A program made the translations under genes and the position numbers. A stretch of 64,000 bases of DNA from Solibacter sp039934035 (GTDB taxonomy: Bacteria; Acidobacteriota; Terriglobia; Bryobacterales; Bryobacteraceae): NCBI GenBank assembly GCA_039934035.1, contig JBDTMZ010000156.1:74973-138972 (forward strand), read 5' to 3'. Each line of letters starts with the position of its first letter. Positions within the stretch are counted from its first letter, which is position 1. The notes beneath the pieces are model-generated. The model saw only the letters and a program-made list of their open reading frames with translations, ran no database searches and was not told the DNA's origin. Shown one piece after another: positions 8,569 through 17,089 of this stretch.

Positions 8569-8662
8569 ATGGGCCGCCGATGAACGCCGATGAACGCCGA
8601 TGAACAAGAATTCTTATTTGCGTTTTCTTATCTGCGTTTATCGGCGTTCATCGGCGGCCCAT
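8569..8662. repeat. Perfect 22-bp inverted repeat between convergent genes (stem-loop or intergenic repeat)
   Basis: The left arm (8569-8590, ATGGGCCGCCGATGAACGCC...) is the exact reverse complement of the right arm (8641-8662). The pairing continues imperfectly inward: a second and third GATGAACGCC-like unit on the left faces a GATAAACGCAGA-type stretch on the right, and a centred AAGAATTCTT palindrome lies in the loop. It sits in the 167-bp gap between the MmcQ-like gene and the convergent aldo/keto reductase, so it could serve as a two-way terminator, or it may be a copy of a dispersed genomic repeat. No second copy was noticed in this window. Confidence 0.85.
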
Positions 8663-8688
8663 TGTTTTTGCATCGCTCAGCAATGTCA

Positions 8689-9669
8689 CTAGGAATGGCC
8701 CAGGATGGCGTGCGGGCGGTAGGGTTCGCTTAGCGCCTTCAATTCGTCGGTGTCCAACTTCAAATTGAGTGCGGCGAGTGCGTCGTCGAGGTGACGCATT
8801 TTGCTGGCGCCGACGATGGGGGCCGTGATGCCCGGTTGCTGCATCACCCAGGCTAGCGCGACCTGGGCGTTGGGCACGCCGCGCTGCTGCGCGATCTTCG
8901 TGACCTGGTCCACGACCGCGAAGTCGGAATCCTGGAAGTACATGCGGTGCGCGTAGTCGTCGGTGCGGGCGCGCGTGGTGTCGCCGAAATCCTGTGGGCG
9001 CCGATTGCCGGCCAGAAAGCCGCGGGCCAGCGGACTCCACGGAATGACTGCCACGCCTTCTTCGCGGCATAGCGGCAGCATCTCACGCTCTTCTTCGCGA
9101 TACACCAGGTTGTAGTGATTTTGCATGCTGACGAAGCGGGCGCTGCCCGCGGCATCGCTGACGGCCAGCATTTTGGCGAACTGGTAGGCGAACATGCTGG
9201 AGGCTCCGATGTAGAGCGCCTTGCCAGCGCGCACGACGTCTTCGAGCGCCCGCATGGTCTCTTCGATGGGCGTGGTGGGGTCGAAACGGTGGATCTGGTA
9301 AAGATCGACGTAGTCCGTGCCGAGGCGCTTCAGGCTGGCGTCGATGGCGTGATGAATGTGCTTGCGCGAGAGGCCGCGCTGATTGGGATCCTGGCCCATC
9401 GCCTGATAGACTTTGGTGGCGATCACCAGACGGTCTCGTGGCGCAAGGTCTTTCAGCGCCTGTCCGGTGACTTCTTCGCTGGCTCCGTCGGAGTACATGT
9501 CGGCGGTGTCGAAGAAGTTGATGCCGGCCTCCCAGGCACGGCGATAGAAAGGACGGCTCTCCTGCTCGTCCAATACCCAATCGCGCCATTTGCTGGTCCC
9601 GTAGGTCATGCATCCGAGGCAGAGGCGCGAAACCTTCAGGCCGGACGATCCCAAGCGAACATATTCCAT
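8689..9669 (-). CDS. Aldo/keto reductase
   Basis: 326 residues. The start at 9669 (MEYVRLGSSGLKVSRLCLG) is supported by an AAGAGGA directly upstream on the minus strand; the earlier in-frame ATG is rejected. AKR features are the FFDTADMYSDGASEEVTG block (Asp and the catalytic Tyr), the Lys in DRLVIATKVY, the YVDLYQIHRFD block (His) and the C-terminal cofactor region IVGASKMRHLDDALAAL. The product is a soluble NADPH-dependent oxidoreductase of the YajO/YdhF type, acting on carbonyl groups of uncertain substrates. It stands alone, convergent to the gene group on its left. Confidence 0.92.
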   Translation of the reverse strand: MEYVRLGSSGLKVSRLCLGCMTYGTSKWRDWVLDEQESRPFYRRAWEAGINFFDTADMYSDGASEEVTGQALKDLAPRDRLVIATKVYQAMGQDPNQRGLSRKHIHHAIDASLKRLGTDYVDLYQIHRFDPTTPIEETMRALEDVVRAGKALYIGASSMFAYQFAKMLAVSDAAGSARFVSMQNHYNLVYREEEREMLPLCREEGVAVIPWSPLARGFLAGNRRPQDFGDTTRARTDDYAHRMYFQDSDFAVVDQVTKIAQQRGVPNAQVALAWVMQQPGITAPIVGASKMRHLDDALAALNLKLDTDELKALSEPYRPHAILGHS

Positions 9670-10103
9670 TCCTCTTGGATACCATGCCAGAGGCGGCCGG
9701 TGAGACGCGGCCGGCTTCCGGCGGACACGTGAGGGGTGAATTTTCAAAGAACTTGTCTTGCTAAATGGTGCCCCGGGTGAGCCGGGACAGCAAAAGGAAT
9801 CGATCCCTTTTTCCTTCTCTAAGGAAGGATACAGCTGCCGCTGTTGGCCGCCTATTCGACGCTTAAACTATGGGCTCGGGATTATCGAAGGCCCCCTCGA
9901 GGTGTGTGGGCTCCCGCATAGAGTACCGGACGGGTTGCTTCTCGGCGAACGAGCAACTCTTTTCACTTACAGAAATAGCATCCACGCGCACGGCTTTCTG
10001 AGGCAGTTACGCGCAAGCTATTGATTTCATGACGAAGAAAAATGTGAGTTTGACTTACAACCGGGAGATCGCGGCCGAAGACGACCTATTCTCCACGGCG
10101 CAC
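9670..10103. other. 434-bp intergenic region with no confident feature
   Basis: This gap separates the 5' end of the aldo/keto reductase from the 3' end of the large exported glycosidase-like gene. The first part should carry the reductase promoter. An 88-codon frame at 9758-10024 (+) shows no family motif or start signal and is not called. A weak C-rich hairpin (GCCCCGGGTGAGCCGGGAC) lies around 9770-9790. No tRNA or riboswitch was recognised. Confidence 0.4.
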
Positions 10104-12347
10104 TTACTGAATCTGGTAACTGGCGCGGCCGGGGGCGGTGCGCTCCACCTGGAAGGTGAGGTTGCCGCGCTTTTCGCCGCGCAGTGTTTCCGGCGGCAGG
10201 GCAGGGGACTGCTCGATGGTCAGGGTGGCGCCCGTCAAGGTGACCGTCCGCTTCCAGTCTTTGCCTTTGAACTCCAGTCCGCCGCCGGACTCGCGCACTT
10301 CGACCGCGCCGGACTGGGCAAACGCGCCGGATTCCGGCATGAAATTCGCGTTGGTATCCTTCCACGTGAATTCCATCCAACGCCCGCCATCCGCCGCGGA
10401 GAACACGGCGCGCGCCCTGGTGGATTCCAGGATCCACTCCGCCGCGCCATCGCCATCGAGGTCGGCACTCCAGACGACGGTGGCATTGCGCGGCACCAGA
10501 ATGACGCGCATGGGCAGGGCGAGATCCGAGCCTCCGGAAGTCTTCAACGTCCAATCGCGCAGCCCCGCAACGCCCTCGGCGGCGAACACGCGGAATTCGA
10601 TGCGGCGTTCGTCGGTAGGCGCGACGCTGAGATCGGCGCGCGGCGGCAGGAATTCCAACCCATGGCCGGAGGGCTCCAGATGGTAGGTCTGAATTTGCGG
10701 CGAATTGTTGCGCAGGGAAATTTCCAGATTGCCGCCGGCCTTCGGTTCGATGGGGGCCACCGGAGGCTCGGGAGTCAATTCGGTTTGCGGGCCGAAGTGG
10801 AACTGCATGCTGGAGAGCAGGCGCAGCGACGCCGGGCGGAAGAGTTGTACGCGCGCGCGGCCGAGCGCGACGCCGTCCGCCTCGAGGGTGAGAGTGGCAT
10901 AGTCGCCGTGGACCGCTTCGGCGGGCACGGTAATTTCGTAATCGATCTCATTGGGGGATTTGGTGGTGGGCTTCGCGGTGTAGCCCTCGGGCAAACGCAG
11001 GCGGGAGCGCGCGGCCACTTCGGCGGAAGAGTACATGGTGGCGACGTTATTGACGCGCCCGGCCACCAGGCGGTGGAGATCGTTAAAGAACGCGGAGGTT
11101 TCCGGCGCTTCGATGGCAATGCCGATACGTACGCGGTTGCCGGGGGCCTTGCCGGCGGGAATGCGCAGGCGGGCGCGCAGGTGGGCATCGTCCCAATCGA
11201 AATCCGTGGGTTTGCCGGCGGCGAGGAAGGGTCCGACCGGCCGGTGCGCCATCTGCAGAATGACTTCGCCCGCTTCCGGCGCGGCGAACTCCATGGCCAG
11301 AATGCCGTTCTCGAATTCAATGGAGAGCAGTTCGGCGGTGGCGTAGACGATGTTCTCGCTAGGCGAAAAATTGGTGCATGCGCGGCATAGCCCGTCGGGC
11401 CCCAGCGATACGCTCACGGGAAGCCAGAGCGATTGTTGCGCGCCCACGTTCACGCCGGGGATGACCAGGGTTCGTTTGCCGCCCGGCTCGACGACCCGCA
11501 AATCGTCATGGAAAGGTTTGGCGGAGGAATTGGTGATGCTGACCGCGCTGGCGGTGCCCGAGATGAGTTGCACGGCACTCACGCCCTCCGGCAGCTTGCC
11601 GGTCACGGGCCTGGGCGCTGCGGTGTGTTTCAAGCCGGGAAACAGCCGGGTCCAACCGCGCAGCAGGGCGGCATCGCGGCGGAGCGCGGCGGTGGACGGA
11701 CGTTCGTCTCCGGAGAGGCCCACGGCACCTTTCCGCAGTAAGGTGTCGGGATTGGCGGCCCACCCGGCGGGGAAGAGGGCATCTTCCACATCGGTCCACA
11801 AGAGCGCGCCGCGTGCGCCATTCATGGCGTCACGGCTGCGCGCGAAGGCCGTGGGGTCGTTGGCGGAAATGGTGGCGACCGGAGCGGGCGGCGCGGCGGC
11901 GTCGATGGCCAGAGCGAGGCCCTCCACATAGGCGATGGGCCCGCCGTGGGATTCGGTCTGGGTGGCCAACAACTGTTCGAGTTGCTTCACCCAGGCGTGC
12001 TGCTGCGCGGCGTCGAGATGCGCGGCAAGCAGGCCGGGAGCCGGAGGGAGAGGGCGAATCCACGCGCGCATGCCGAGCTTACGGAGCAGGCGGACGAAGC
12101 CGATGAGGTCGCGGCGCGGACTGGTGCGGCCGGTGAGGTCGTAGTCTCCCGGCCCGAGTTGGTGATAGTTGACGGGAATGGAAAACTCCACCGTCTGCAC
12201 GCCGATATTCTTGAGCCAGACCAGCTCGCGCTCCCACAGGGTGCGCGGGTAGAGATAGTACGGGAACTCGACCGCTTGCAGGTAGTCTGCCGCCCACGCC
12301 GCCGGTGTGGCGATGGCGAGCAGCAGGAGCGCGGCCAGGCGCTTCAA
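10104..12347 (-). CDS. Large exported protein with a glycoside-hydrolase-like N-terminal domain (beta-galactosidase-like, tentative)
   Basis: 747 residues. A signal peptide (LKRLAALLLLAIATPAAWA) is followed by a domain with YYLYPRTLWERELVWLKNIG, VEFSIPVNYHQLGPGDYDLTG and RRDLIGFVRLLRKLGMRAWI, which resembles the barrel entry of GH35/GH42-type beta-galactosidases. The remainder looks like several beta-sandwich modules. No catalytic Glu pair can be pinned down, so activity is unproven. The start is taken as TTG at 12347 because it overlaps the stop of the upstream gene (TTGA) and begins the signal peptide. The longer in-frame form would lie inside the upstream gene. The protein is probably translocated to the periplasm or surface. 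Confidence 0.6.
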   Translation of the reverse strand: MKRLAALLLLAIATPAAWAADYLQAVEFPYYLYPRTLWERELVWLKNIGVQTVEFSIPVNYHQLGPGDYDLTGRTSPRRDLIGFVRLLRKLGMRAWIRPLPPAPGLLAAHLDAAQQHAWVKQLEQLLATQTESHGGPIAYVEGLALAIDAAAPPAPVATISANDPTAFARSRDAMNGARGALLWTDVEDALFPAGWAANPDTLLRKGAVGLSGDERPSTAALRRDAALLRGWTRLFPGLKHTAAPRPVTGKLPEGVSAVQLISGTASAVSITNSSAKPFHDDLRVVEPGGKRTLVIPGVNVGAQQSLWLPVSVSLGPDGLCRACTNFSPSENIVYATAELLSIEFENGILAMEFAAPEAGEVILQMAHRPVGPFLAAGKPTDFDWDDAHLRARLRIPAGKAPGNRVRIGIAIEAPETSAFFNDLHRLVAGRVNNVATMYSSAEVAARSRLRLPEGYTAKPTTKSPNEIDYEITVPAEAVHGDYATLTLEADGVALGRARVQLFRPASLRLLSSMQFHFGPQTELTPEPPVAPIEPKAGGNLEISLRNNSPQIQTYHLEPSGHGLEFLPPRADLSVAPTDERRIEFRVFAAEGVAGLRDWTLKTSGGSDLALPMRVILVPRNATVVWSADLDGDGAAEWILESTRARAVFSAADGGRWMEFTWKDTNANFMPESGAFAQSGAVEVRESGGGLEFKGKDWKRTVTLTGATLTIEQSPALPPETLRGEKRGNLTFQVERTAPGRASYQIQ

Positions 12348-13093
12348 AATCGCTTGCCCCGTCGGATGCGGTAATCGTCGCTGGAAGCCACTTTGATCAC
12401 CTTGCACATTTCGAAGAGGCGCGAGCGGGCGCGGTCGCCCACGTGATCGCGCAGGGTGCGGCGGTAGTCGACTCCCACCGAAGTGCGCTGGGTGGTGACG
12501 CTGCCGGCATCCGCATCGGGCAAATTGGTGGTGGCGATGAGCGGCTTGCGGTTGTTGCAGCGGTGGGTGACGATCGAGGTGACGGTATCCTGCACCCAGT
12601 CGGTGACGCGATGCGCGCCGAGGTCGTCGAGCAGGAGCACTTCGGTATCGAGGGCCATGCGATAGGCTTCTTTGTCGGAAGAATTGGAGGCGGAATCGTA
12701 GCCTGAGCGGATGCGGTCAAGCAGGGTTTGATAGTCGGTGAAGACGCCCTCGAAGCCTTTTTGGATGATGCGGCGCAGCGCGGCCACGGCAAGGTGGGTT
12801 TTGCCGGTGCCGGGCTCGCCGATGAGGAGCAGGCCAGGGCACGGGCCGAGGGGGAACTCGTCGGCGTAGGTCTTGACTGCGAGCATGACGTTGCGCAGTT
12901 CCTGCATGCCATCGGTTTTGAAATTGTCGAAGGACGCTTCGCGGTAGAGTGGGGGAATTTGTGCGCGATCTTCCAGGCGTTCGGCGCGTCCTGTATTGAG
13001 GCAGGCGCAGCGTTCCGCGCCGCTGACGGTGGCGCGCTCCACGATGATCCAACCGGTGCCGCCGCACTTCTCGCAAACCGCTTGGGTGGACAT
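12344..13093 (-). CDS. DnaC/IstB-like AAA+ ATPase with an N-terminal zinc-finger motif
   Basis: 249 residues. A Cys cluster at the N-terminus (CEKCGGTGW ... CACL) is followed by an AAA+ core with Walker A GEPGTGKTHLA, Walker B VLLLDDLGAHR and a sensor-type TTNLPD. The closest known families are the helicase loaders DnaC/DnaI and the transposon helper IstB; no transposase lies nearby, so a loader-like role is preferred. Two starts are possible, ATG at 13102 or 13093; the second has a GGAGGG very close in front. It overlaps the start of the exported glycosidase-like gene downstream, an odd pairing of a replication-type ATPase with a secreted protein. Confidence 0.8.
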   Translation of the reverse strand: MSTQAVCEKCGGTGWIIVERATVSGAERCACLNTGRAERLEDRAQIPPLYREASFDNFKTDGMQELRNVMLAVKTYADEFPLGPCPGLLLIGEPGTGKTHLAVAALRRIIQKGFEGVFTDYQTLLDRIRSGYDSASNSSDKEAYRMALDTEVLLLDDLGAHRVTDWVQDTVTSIVTHRCNNRKPLIATTNLPDADAGSVTTQRTSVGVDYRRTLRDHVGDRARSRLFEMCKVIKVASSDDYRIRRGKRF

Positions 13094-13309
13094 ACCCTCC
13101 ATTATGCTGCAGACGCGGATGGGGGGGCGGTGGGTTTCGTGGAGGCGGGGAGCACGCGGGTGATTGGGGCTTGGATTGGGTGGATCGGATAGATACCGTG
13201 GGGCGCCCGAAGCCTGCCCCACGGAGCACGGTGCCGTTGGACGCGGACCGGACCGTCCTTAGTATACACCTCTAACAAGTGTTGCGACGGGCGAAGGTTC
13301 TAGTACCGG

Positions 13310-15451
13310 CTACGGCGTAACCAGTTTCGTCGTCAGCGAGTAAGTGCCGTGAGCTGTGTAATTCCCCAGGGGCTCCACTACCAGGAAGTAGGTACCCGCG
13401 GCCAGTTCGCGGAGGATGCGCGAATTGGTGTTGCCGCCGCTATCGTCGTCCTCATCGAGCACGGCGCCGGTGGCATCCAGTAACTTCAGGTACGCATCGA
13501 ATTCGCTGGAAGTGAGGCGCAAATCGAGGCTGCCATCGTTGGGCACCGTCAGTTGGTAGATGTCGGCGAACACCCTGCCGGCGGATTGGCAGCCGGTGTA
13601 GGTGATCACGCCGCTGGCGGTCTCTCCCGCTCGGAGCGCGGTCTTGGGCGTGCACAGGGGCGGCCGCGGCCCGGCGGTGGTGCGCAGGTCCACTTGGTAC
13701 AAGCCGCCCGCGGTACCGGTTGCATCCCGCACCGCCAATTTGTAGGCGCCCGCGGGAAGGTACTGCACGATCAGGGCATCGCGGGCCCCGTAACTGTTAT
13801 CGTCGCTGCGGATTTCGTGGCCGGCGGCATCGTACAGGGTGAGGTAGCCGTTCACCTCGCCCGAGGACATCACGGCGAGCGTCAGCGTATCGGCGGAGAG
13901 CGTGAAGCCGTAGTAATCCACCGGCTGGCTGTTGGCGCCGGTGCAACTGCGCGGTCCCAGGCGCTGGATGAAGCCGCCATTGAGGTCGAGCGATTGCACG
14001 TAGCTGCAGGGGGGGATGTCGTGCGCGGTGAATTTGTTGGTCAGAAAGTAAACGCCCGCACCGGAGACCGCCGCGGCCACGACCCGATAATCGCCGGCCG
14101 GCAGGTCGGCCGAGAGATGGGAAGCGCCGAGCCCGGCCGATTGTCCGGCGCGTACGATCAGATTGTCGCTGGTGTCGCGAATGGCCAGATTCGTGTCGAA
14201 GAGCGAGGAACTCATGTCGAGTTCCAGCGTCCCGGCCGACGGCAGGGTCACGGTGTAGACGTCTGACATTCCCAGACTGGTGCGGCACGGCGCGTTCACC
14301 AGCGCGGCGTAAAGGTCGCCCAATTTCAGCGGGGAGGTGGCGCAGGGCTGGGGCGGGCCCGCCTGGACTTGAAAATCGAGCTTGTAATTGCCGCCCGAAG
14401 GCAGGTCGCTGAAGAGCTGCAAGCGGTAGAATCCCGCGGGCAGTCGGGCCCGCAGGTTGGAGGTCACGTTGAAGGCGGGGTCGAAGCCACCGCCGCCCGA
14501 ATCCGACGCCAGCAGGTTGCCCGCGCTATCCAGCAGCATCAGGGTGGTGCTGAAATCGCCGCTGGTGGAAGTTGCGCTGACCAGGCCGGGTTCAGCCAGG
14601 GTGAAATTGTAATAGTTGTAGTAGCGCTGATCGCCGCTGCCGGGAATGGTGACGAAACAACTGGAGGCGGCGATTGCGCCGGCGTCGCTATCGGCGGCGG
14701 CCAGGGACTTCACTTCGCGGCAGGCTTCGTCGCCGGCGATCTGGTAACTGTTGGCGATGCGGTAGGCGCCCTTCCCGCCGCCGGAAGCAGTGATGACGAT
14801 CAGGTACTGGGAGTCGCCGAGAAGGCGCACGTTCACCGCGCCCGGCGTGGGCGGCAGGAGTGACCGTCCGTCGAGCGAGCGAACGGCGATGAGGGGCGCG
14901 AAATCCGCGCTTTCCACGCTCACGCTGAGGGTGCCCGCGCCGTCGGTGGTCAGGGTATAGGCTTCGAAGGGGGTTCCATCCGGCGCGAGGCAGCCCGACG
15001 ACGGAAGTTGACCGTCCACCGTTTGGCGGCGTCCGAGATTGGGGAAGGCGGCGCAGAGAACGCCGGGTTCAGCGGTGAATGCCGTATTGATGGCGAAATT
15101 GCCGGTCTGCGCGACACCGCGCCCATGCACCAAAAGGGTGTAGGCGCCGGCCTCGATGGGGCGCGCCAGGGAGGCGCCGGAATCCAAGCGTGCGCCCGAA
15201 GAGTCGCGCAGGGTCAGGAACTGATCGGCGGGATTGCCCGCGAGTTCGATGCGGAGCTGGCCGCGGACCGGGAGATCGAGGCGATAGGGGATGTAGGGAG
15301 TTAGATCGGTGAGCCGGCAACTCAAAGCGGTAAGTGCGCCGGAGTGGGTTCCATTGGGGAGCAGCGTGTCGATTGGGGGACATTCCTGAGCGTGGGCCAG
15401 GAGGGTGCCGAAGAAGACGGCAATTCCCAAGGGCGTGGCGCTGCGACTCAT
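13310..15451 (-). CDS. Large secreted protein made of PPC-type (pre-peptidase C-terminal) repeats
   Basis: 713 residues. The start at 15451 (MSRSATPLGIAVFFGTLLAHAQ) gives a signal peptide; the in-frame extension upstream does not look coding. The body repeats a beta-sandwich theme with motifs such as YRLDLPVRGQLRIEL, LTLRDSSGA, EAGAYTLLV, YNFTLAEPG, FYRLQLFS, DYRVVAAA and the C-terminal GTYFLVVEPLG. This is the signature of PPC domains, which bind substrates or sit at the end of secreted peptidases. No peptidase active site is visible. It probably serves at the cell surface. Confidence 0.7.
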   Translation of the reverse strand: MSRSATPLGIAVFFGTLLAHAQECPPIDTLLPNGTHSGALTALSCRLTDLTPYIPYRLDLPVRGQLRIELAGNPADQFLTLRDSSGARLDSGASLARPIEAGAYTLLVHGRGVAQTGNFAINTAFTAEPGVLCAAFPNLGRRQTVDGQLPSSGCLAPDGTPFEAYTLTTDGAGTLSVSVESADFAPLIAVRSLDGRSLLPPTPGAVNVRLLGDSQYLIVITASGGGKGAYRIANSYQIAGDEACREVKSLAAADSDAGAIAASSCFVTIPGSGDQRYYNYYNFTLAEPGLVSATSTSGDFSTTLMLLDSAGNLLASDSGGGGFDPAFNVTSNLRARLPAGFYRLQLFSDLPSGGNYKLDFQVQAGPPQPCATSPLKLGDLYAALVNAPCRTSLGMSDVYTVTLPSAGTLELDMSSSLFDTNLAIRDTSDNLIVRAGQSAGLGASHLSADLPAGDYRVVAAAVSGAGVYFLTNKFTAHDIPPCSYVQSLDLNGGFIQRLGPRSCTGANSQPVDYYGFTLSADTLTLAVMSSGEVNGYLTLYDAAGHEIRSDDNSYGARDALIVQYLPAGAYKLAVRDATGTAGGLYQVDLRTTAGPRPPLCTPKTALRAGETASGVITYTGCQSAGRVFADIYQLTVPNDGSLDLRLTSSEFDAYLKLLDATGAVLDEDDDSGGNTNSRILRELAAGTYFLVVEPLGNYTAHGTYSLTTKLVTP

Positions 15452-15565
15452 GTTCCAGTTTAACCCAGCCCCGAATAAAAGGTTGCGGGACTCGTTTGTC
15501 CGAATAGCAAAAGGGCGCGGGAGTGTCTCGCCCCATGCAAGCTGATTTGGGCATGGCGCGGGGAG

Positions 15566-15607
15566 ACAGAGTATTGGCAATTTCGACGTACCAGCGTGAT
15601 ACTCTGT
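15566..15607 (+). promoter_or_regulatory. Candidate promoter and palindromic operator of the pyr cluster
   Basis: A perfect 9-bp inverted repeat (ACAGAGTAT at 15566-15574; ATACTCTGT at 15599-15607) flanks a probable sigma-70 promoter: TTGGCA at 15574-15579, an 18-bp spacer, and GATACT at 15598-15603. The right arm overlaps the -10 element and the left arm abuts the -35. The expected transcript would start only about 10 bases before the pyrR ATG (15621). The arrangement looks like an operator for a dimeric DNA-binding protein rather than a PyrR-type RNA attenuator, for which the leader seems too short. It is inferred from sequence only. Confidence 0.45.
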
Positions 15608-15620
15608 CATTCGGAGCAAT

Positions 15621-16172
15621 ATGGCCATCACGCGCGACAAAGCCCAGCTGATGAGTGCGTCTGAGATTGACCGGACGCTGGTACGGCTGGCTCACGAAAT
15701 ACTCGAAAAGACGAAGGATCTGGACCAACTCGCCTTCATAGGAATTCGGCGCCGCGGAGTTCCGCTGGCACAGCGGCTCGCGGCCAAGATCGAGAGCCTG
15801 GAGAATCGCCAGGTGCCGGTGGGGATTCTCGACATCAATCTTTATCGCGACGACCTGAGTACGGTGGATGTTAAGCCCGTGGTGAGCGCCACGGAAATCA
15901 GCTTCAGCGTGGCGGGAAAAGACATCATCCTGATGGACGATGTGCTGTACACGGGACGCACCATACGGGCGGCGCTCGACGCGCTGTTCGATCATGGACG
16001 GCCGGCACGCGTGCAACTGCTGGTGCTGATCGACCGCGGCCATCGCGAACTGCCGATCGAGGCGCGCTTCATCGGCCGCAAGGTGCAGACGTCGGACATC
16101 GAAATCATCGAGGTGAAGTTCCAGGAGATTGACGGAATGGAAAAGGTGCTGTTGGTGGAGAAGGCGGAATAG
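15621..16172 (+). CDS. pyrR: PyrR-type bifunctional uracil phosphoribosyltransferase / pyr regulator
   Basis: 183 residues. The PRPP-binding signature is plain (DIILMDDVLYTGRTIRA near residues 99-115), and the flanking LAFIGIRRRGVPLAQRLA and GILDINLYRDDLS blocks are as in PyrR. It would transfer ribose phosphate to uracil and in Gram-positive bacteria bind the pyr leader RNA. Position at the head of pyrB and pyrC supports the assignment. The start is preceded by CGGAG. Seven bases separate it from pyrB. Whether it still regulates by RNA binding is open, since no leader attenuator was recognised here. Confidence 0.93.
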   Translation: MAITRDKAQLMSASEIDRTLVRLAHEILEKTKDLDQLAFIGIRRRGVPLAQRLAAKIESLENRQVPVGILDINLYRDDLSTVDVKPVVSATEISFSVAGKDIILMDDVLYTGRTIRAALDALFDHGRPARVQLLVLIDRGHRELPIEARFIGRKVQTSDIEIIEVKFQEIDGMEKVLLVEKAE

Positions 16173-16179
16173 GCCAAGC

Positions 16180-17088
16180 ATGCCAGCGGGATTGCTCGGA
16201 ATCGAGGAACTGGACCGCGCCGAGATCGAAGCCATTTTGGCGCGGGCCAAGGATTTCCAGCCGATGCAGAGCCAGAGCCTGAAAAAGCTCGATACCCTGC
16301 GCGGCAAAATGATTGTCAATTTGTTTTTCGAAGCTTCGACGCGTACGCGGACGAGCTTTGAAATCGCGGCGAAGCGCCTGGGCGCCGACGCGGTGTCCAT
16401 CACTGCGTCAGGTTCCAGCGTGAGCAAGGGCGAATCGCTGGTGGACACGCTGAATACGCTGGGCGCGATGCGGCCGGACGCGATTGTGATGCGCCACGCG
16501 GCCAGCGGGGCTCCGCATTTTCTGGCGCGGCACCTGCCGACGCCGATCATCAACGCAGGCGACGGCACGCACGAACATCCGACGCAGGCGCTGCTGGATG
16601 CGCGCACGATTCTGGATCGCTGCGGGCACCTGGATGGCCTGAAGGTGGCGATCATCGGCGACATTGCGCACAGCCGCGTGGCGCGCAGCAACGTACATCT
16701 GCTTTCCAAATTCGGCGCGGAGATTGTGCTCTGCGGACCGGCTTCGCTGCTGCCTGTGGAGCTGGCGCAACTGGCGTCCGGCGTCCGCCTCACGACTAAT
16801 ATTCGCGACGCGATCGGCGCGGCGGATGTGATCATGATGCTGCGGGTACAACTGGAACGGCAGCACGAGGCGAATTTTCCAGCCAGCGAATATTTCCGGT
16901 TTTATGGGCTGCAACTGGAGCACATGGACCTGGCCAAGCCCGATGCCATCGTGATGCATCCGGGGCCGATCAATCGGGGACGCGAGCTTTCCAGCGAGGT
17001 GGCGGATTTCCAGCGGTCGGTGATTCTGAATCAGGTGGAGAATGGAATTGCGGTACGCATGGCGGTGCTCGAAAAGGTGATTGGATAG
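16180..17088 (+). CDS. pyrB: Aspartate carbamoyltransferase, catalytic chain
   Basis: 302 residues. It carries the carbamoyl-phosphate loop FFEASTRTRTSFE (STRTR), the HPTQALLDA motif and the SSVSKGESL loop. It makes carbamoyl-aspartate from aspartate and carbamoyl phosphate in the cytoplasm, the first committed step of pyrimidine synthesis. The ATG at 16180 (MPAGLLGIEELDRAEIEAIL) is chosen over the upstream in-frame ATG lying inside pyrR. It is followed by pyrC with a one-base gap. No pyrI is seen next to it. Confidence 0.95.
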   Translation: MPAGLLGIEELDRAEIEAILARAKDFQPMQSQSLKKLDTLRGKMIVNLFFEASTRTRTSFEIAAKRLGADAVSITASGSSVSKGESLVDTLNTLGAMRPDAIVMRHAASGAPHFLARHLPTPIINAGDGTHEHPTQALLDARTILDRCGHLDGLKVAIIGDIAHSRVARSNVHLLSKFGAEIVLCGPASLLPVELAQLASGVRLTTNIRDAIGAADVIMMLRVQLERQHEANFPASEYFRFYGLQLEHMDLAKPDAIVMHPGPINRGRELSSEVADFQRSVILNQVENGIAVRMAVLEKVIG

Positions 17089-17089
17089 C

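Noticed and set aside
8529..8690. CRISPR array suspected from the repeated GATGAACGCC units
   Set aside because: Units are adjacent without spacers and form an inverted repeat; no cas genes are in the window.
9758..10024. 88-codon open frame on the + strand in the gap after the aldo/keto reductase
   Set aside because: No ribosome site, family motif or protein-like composition; likely chance opening in a 434-bp intergenic area.
10029..11390. 453-codon plus-strand frame opposite the exported glycosidase-like gene
   Set aside because: Composition (Gly/Arg/Gln-rich) is that of an antisense shadow; the minus strand carries the signal peptide and the overlap with the upstream gene.
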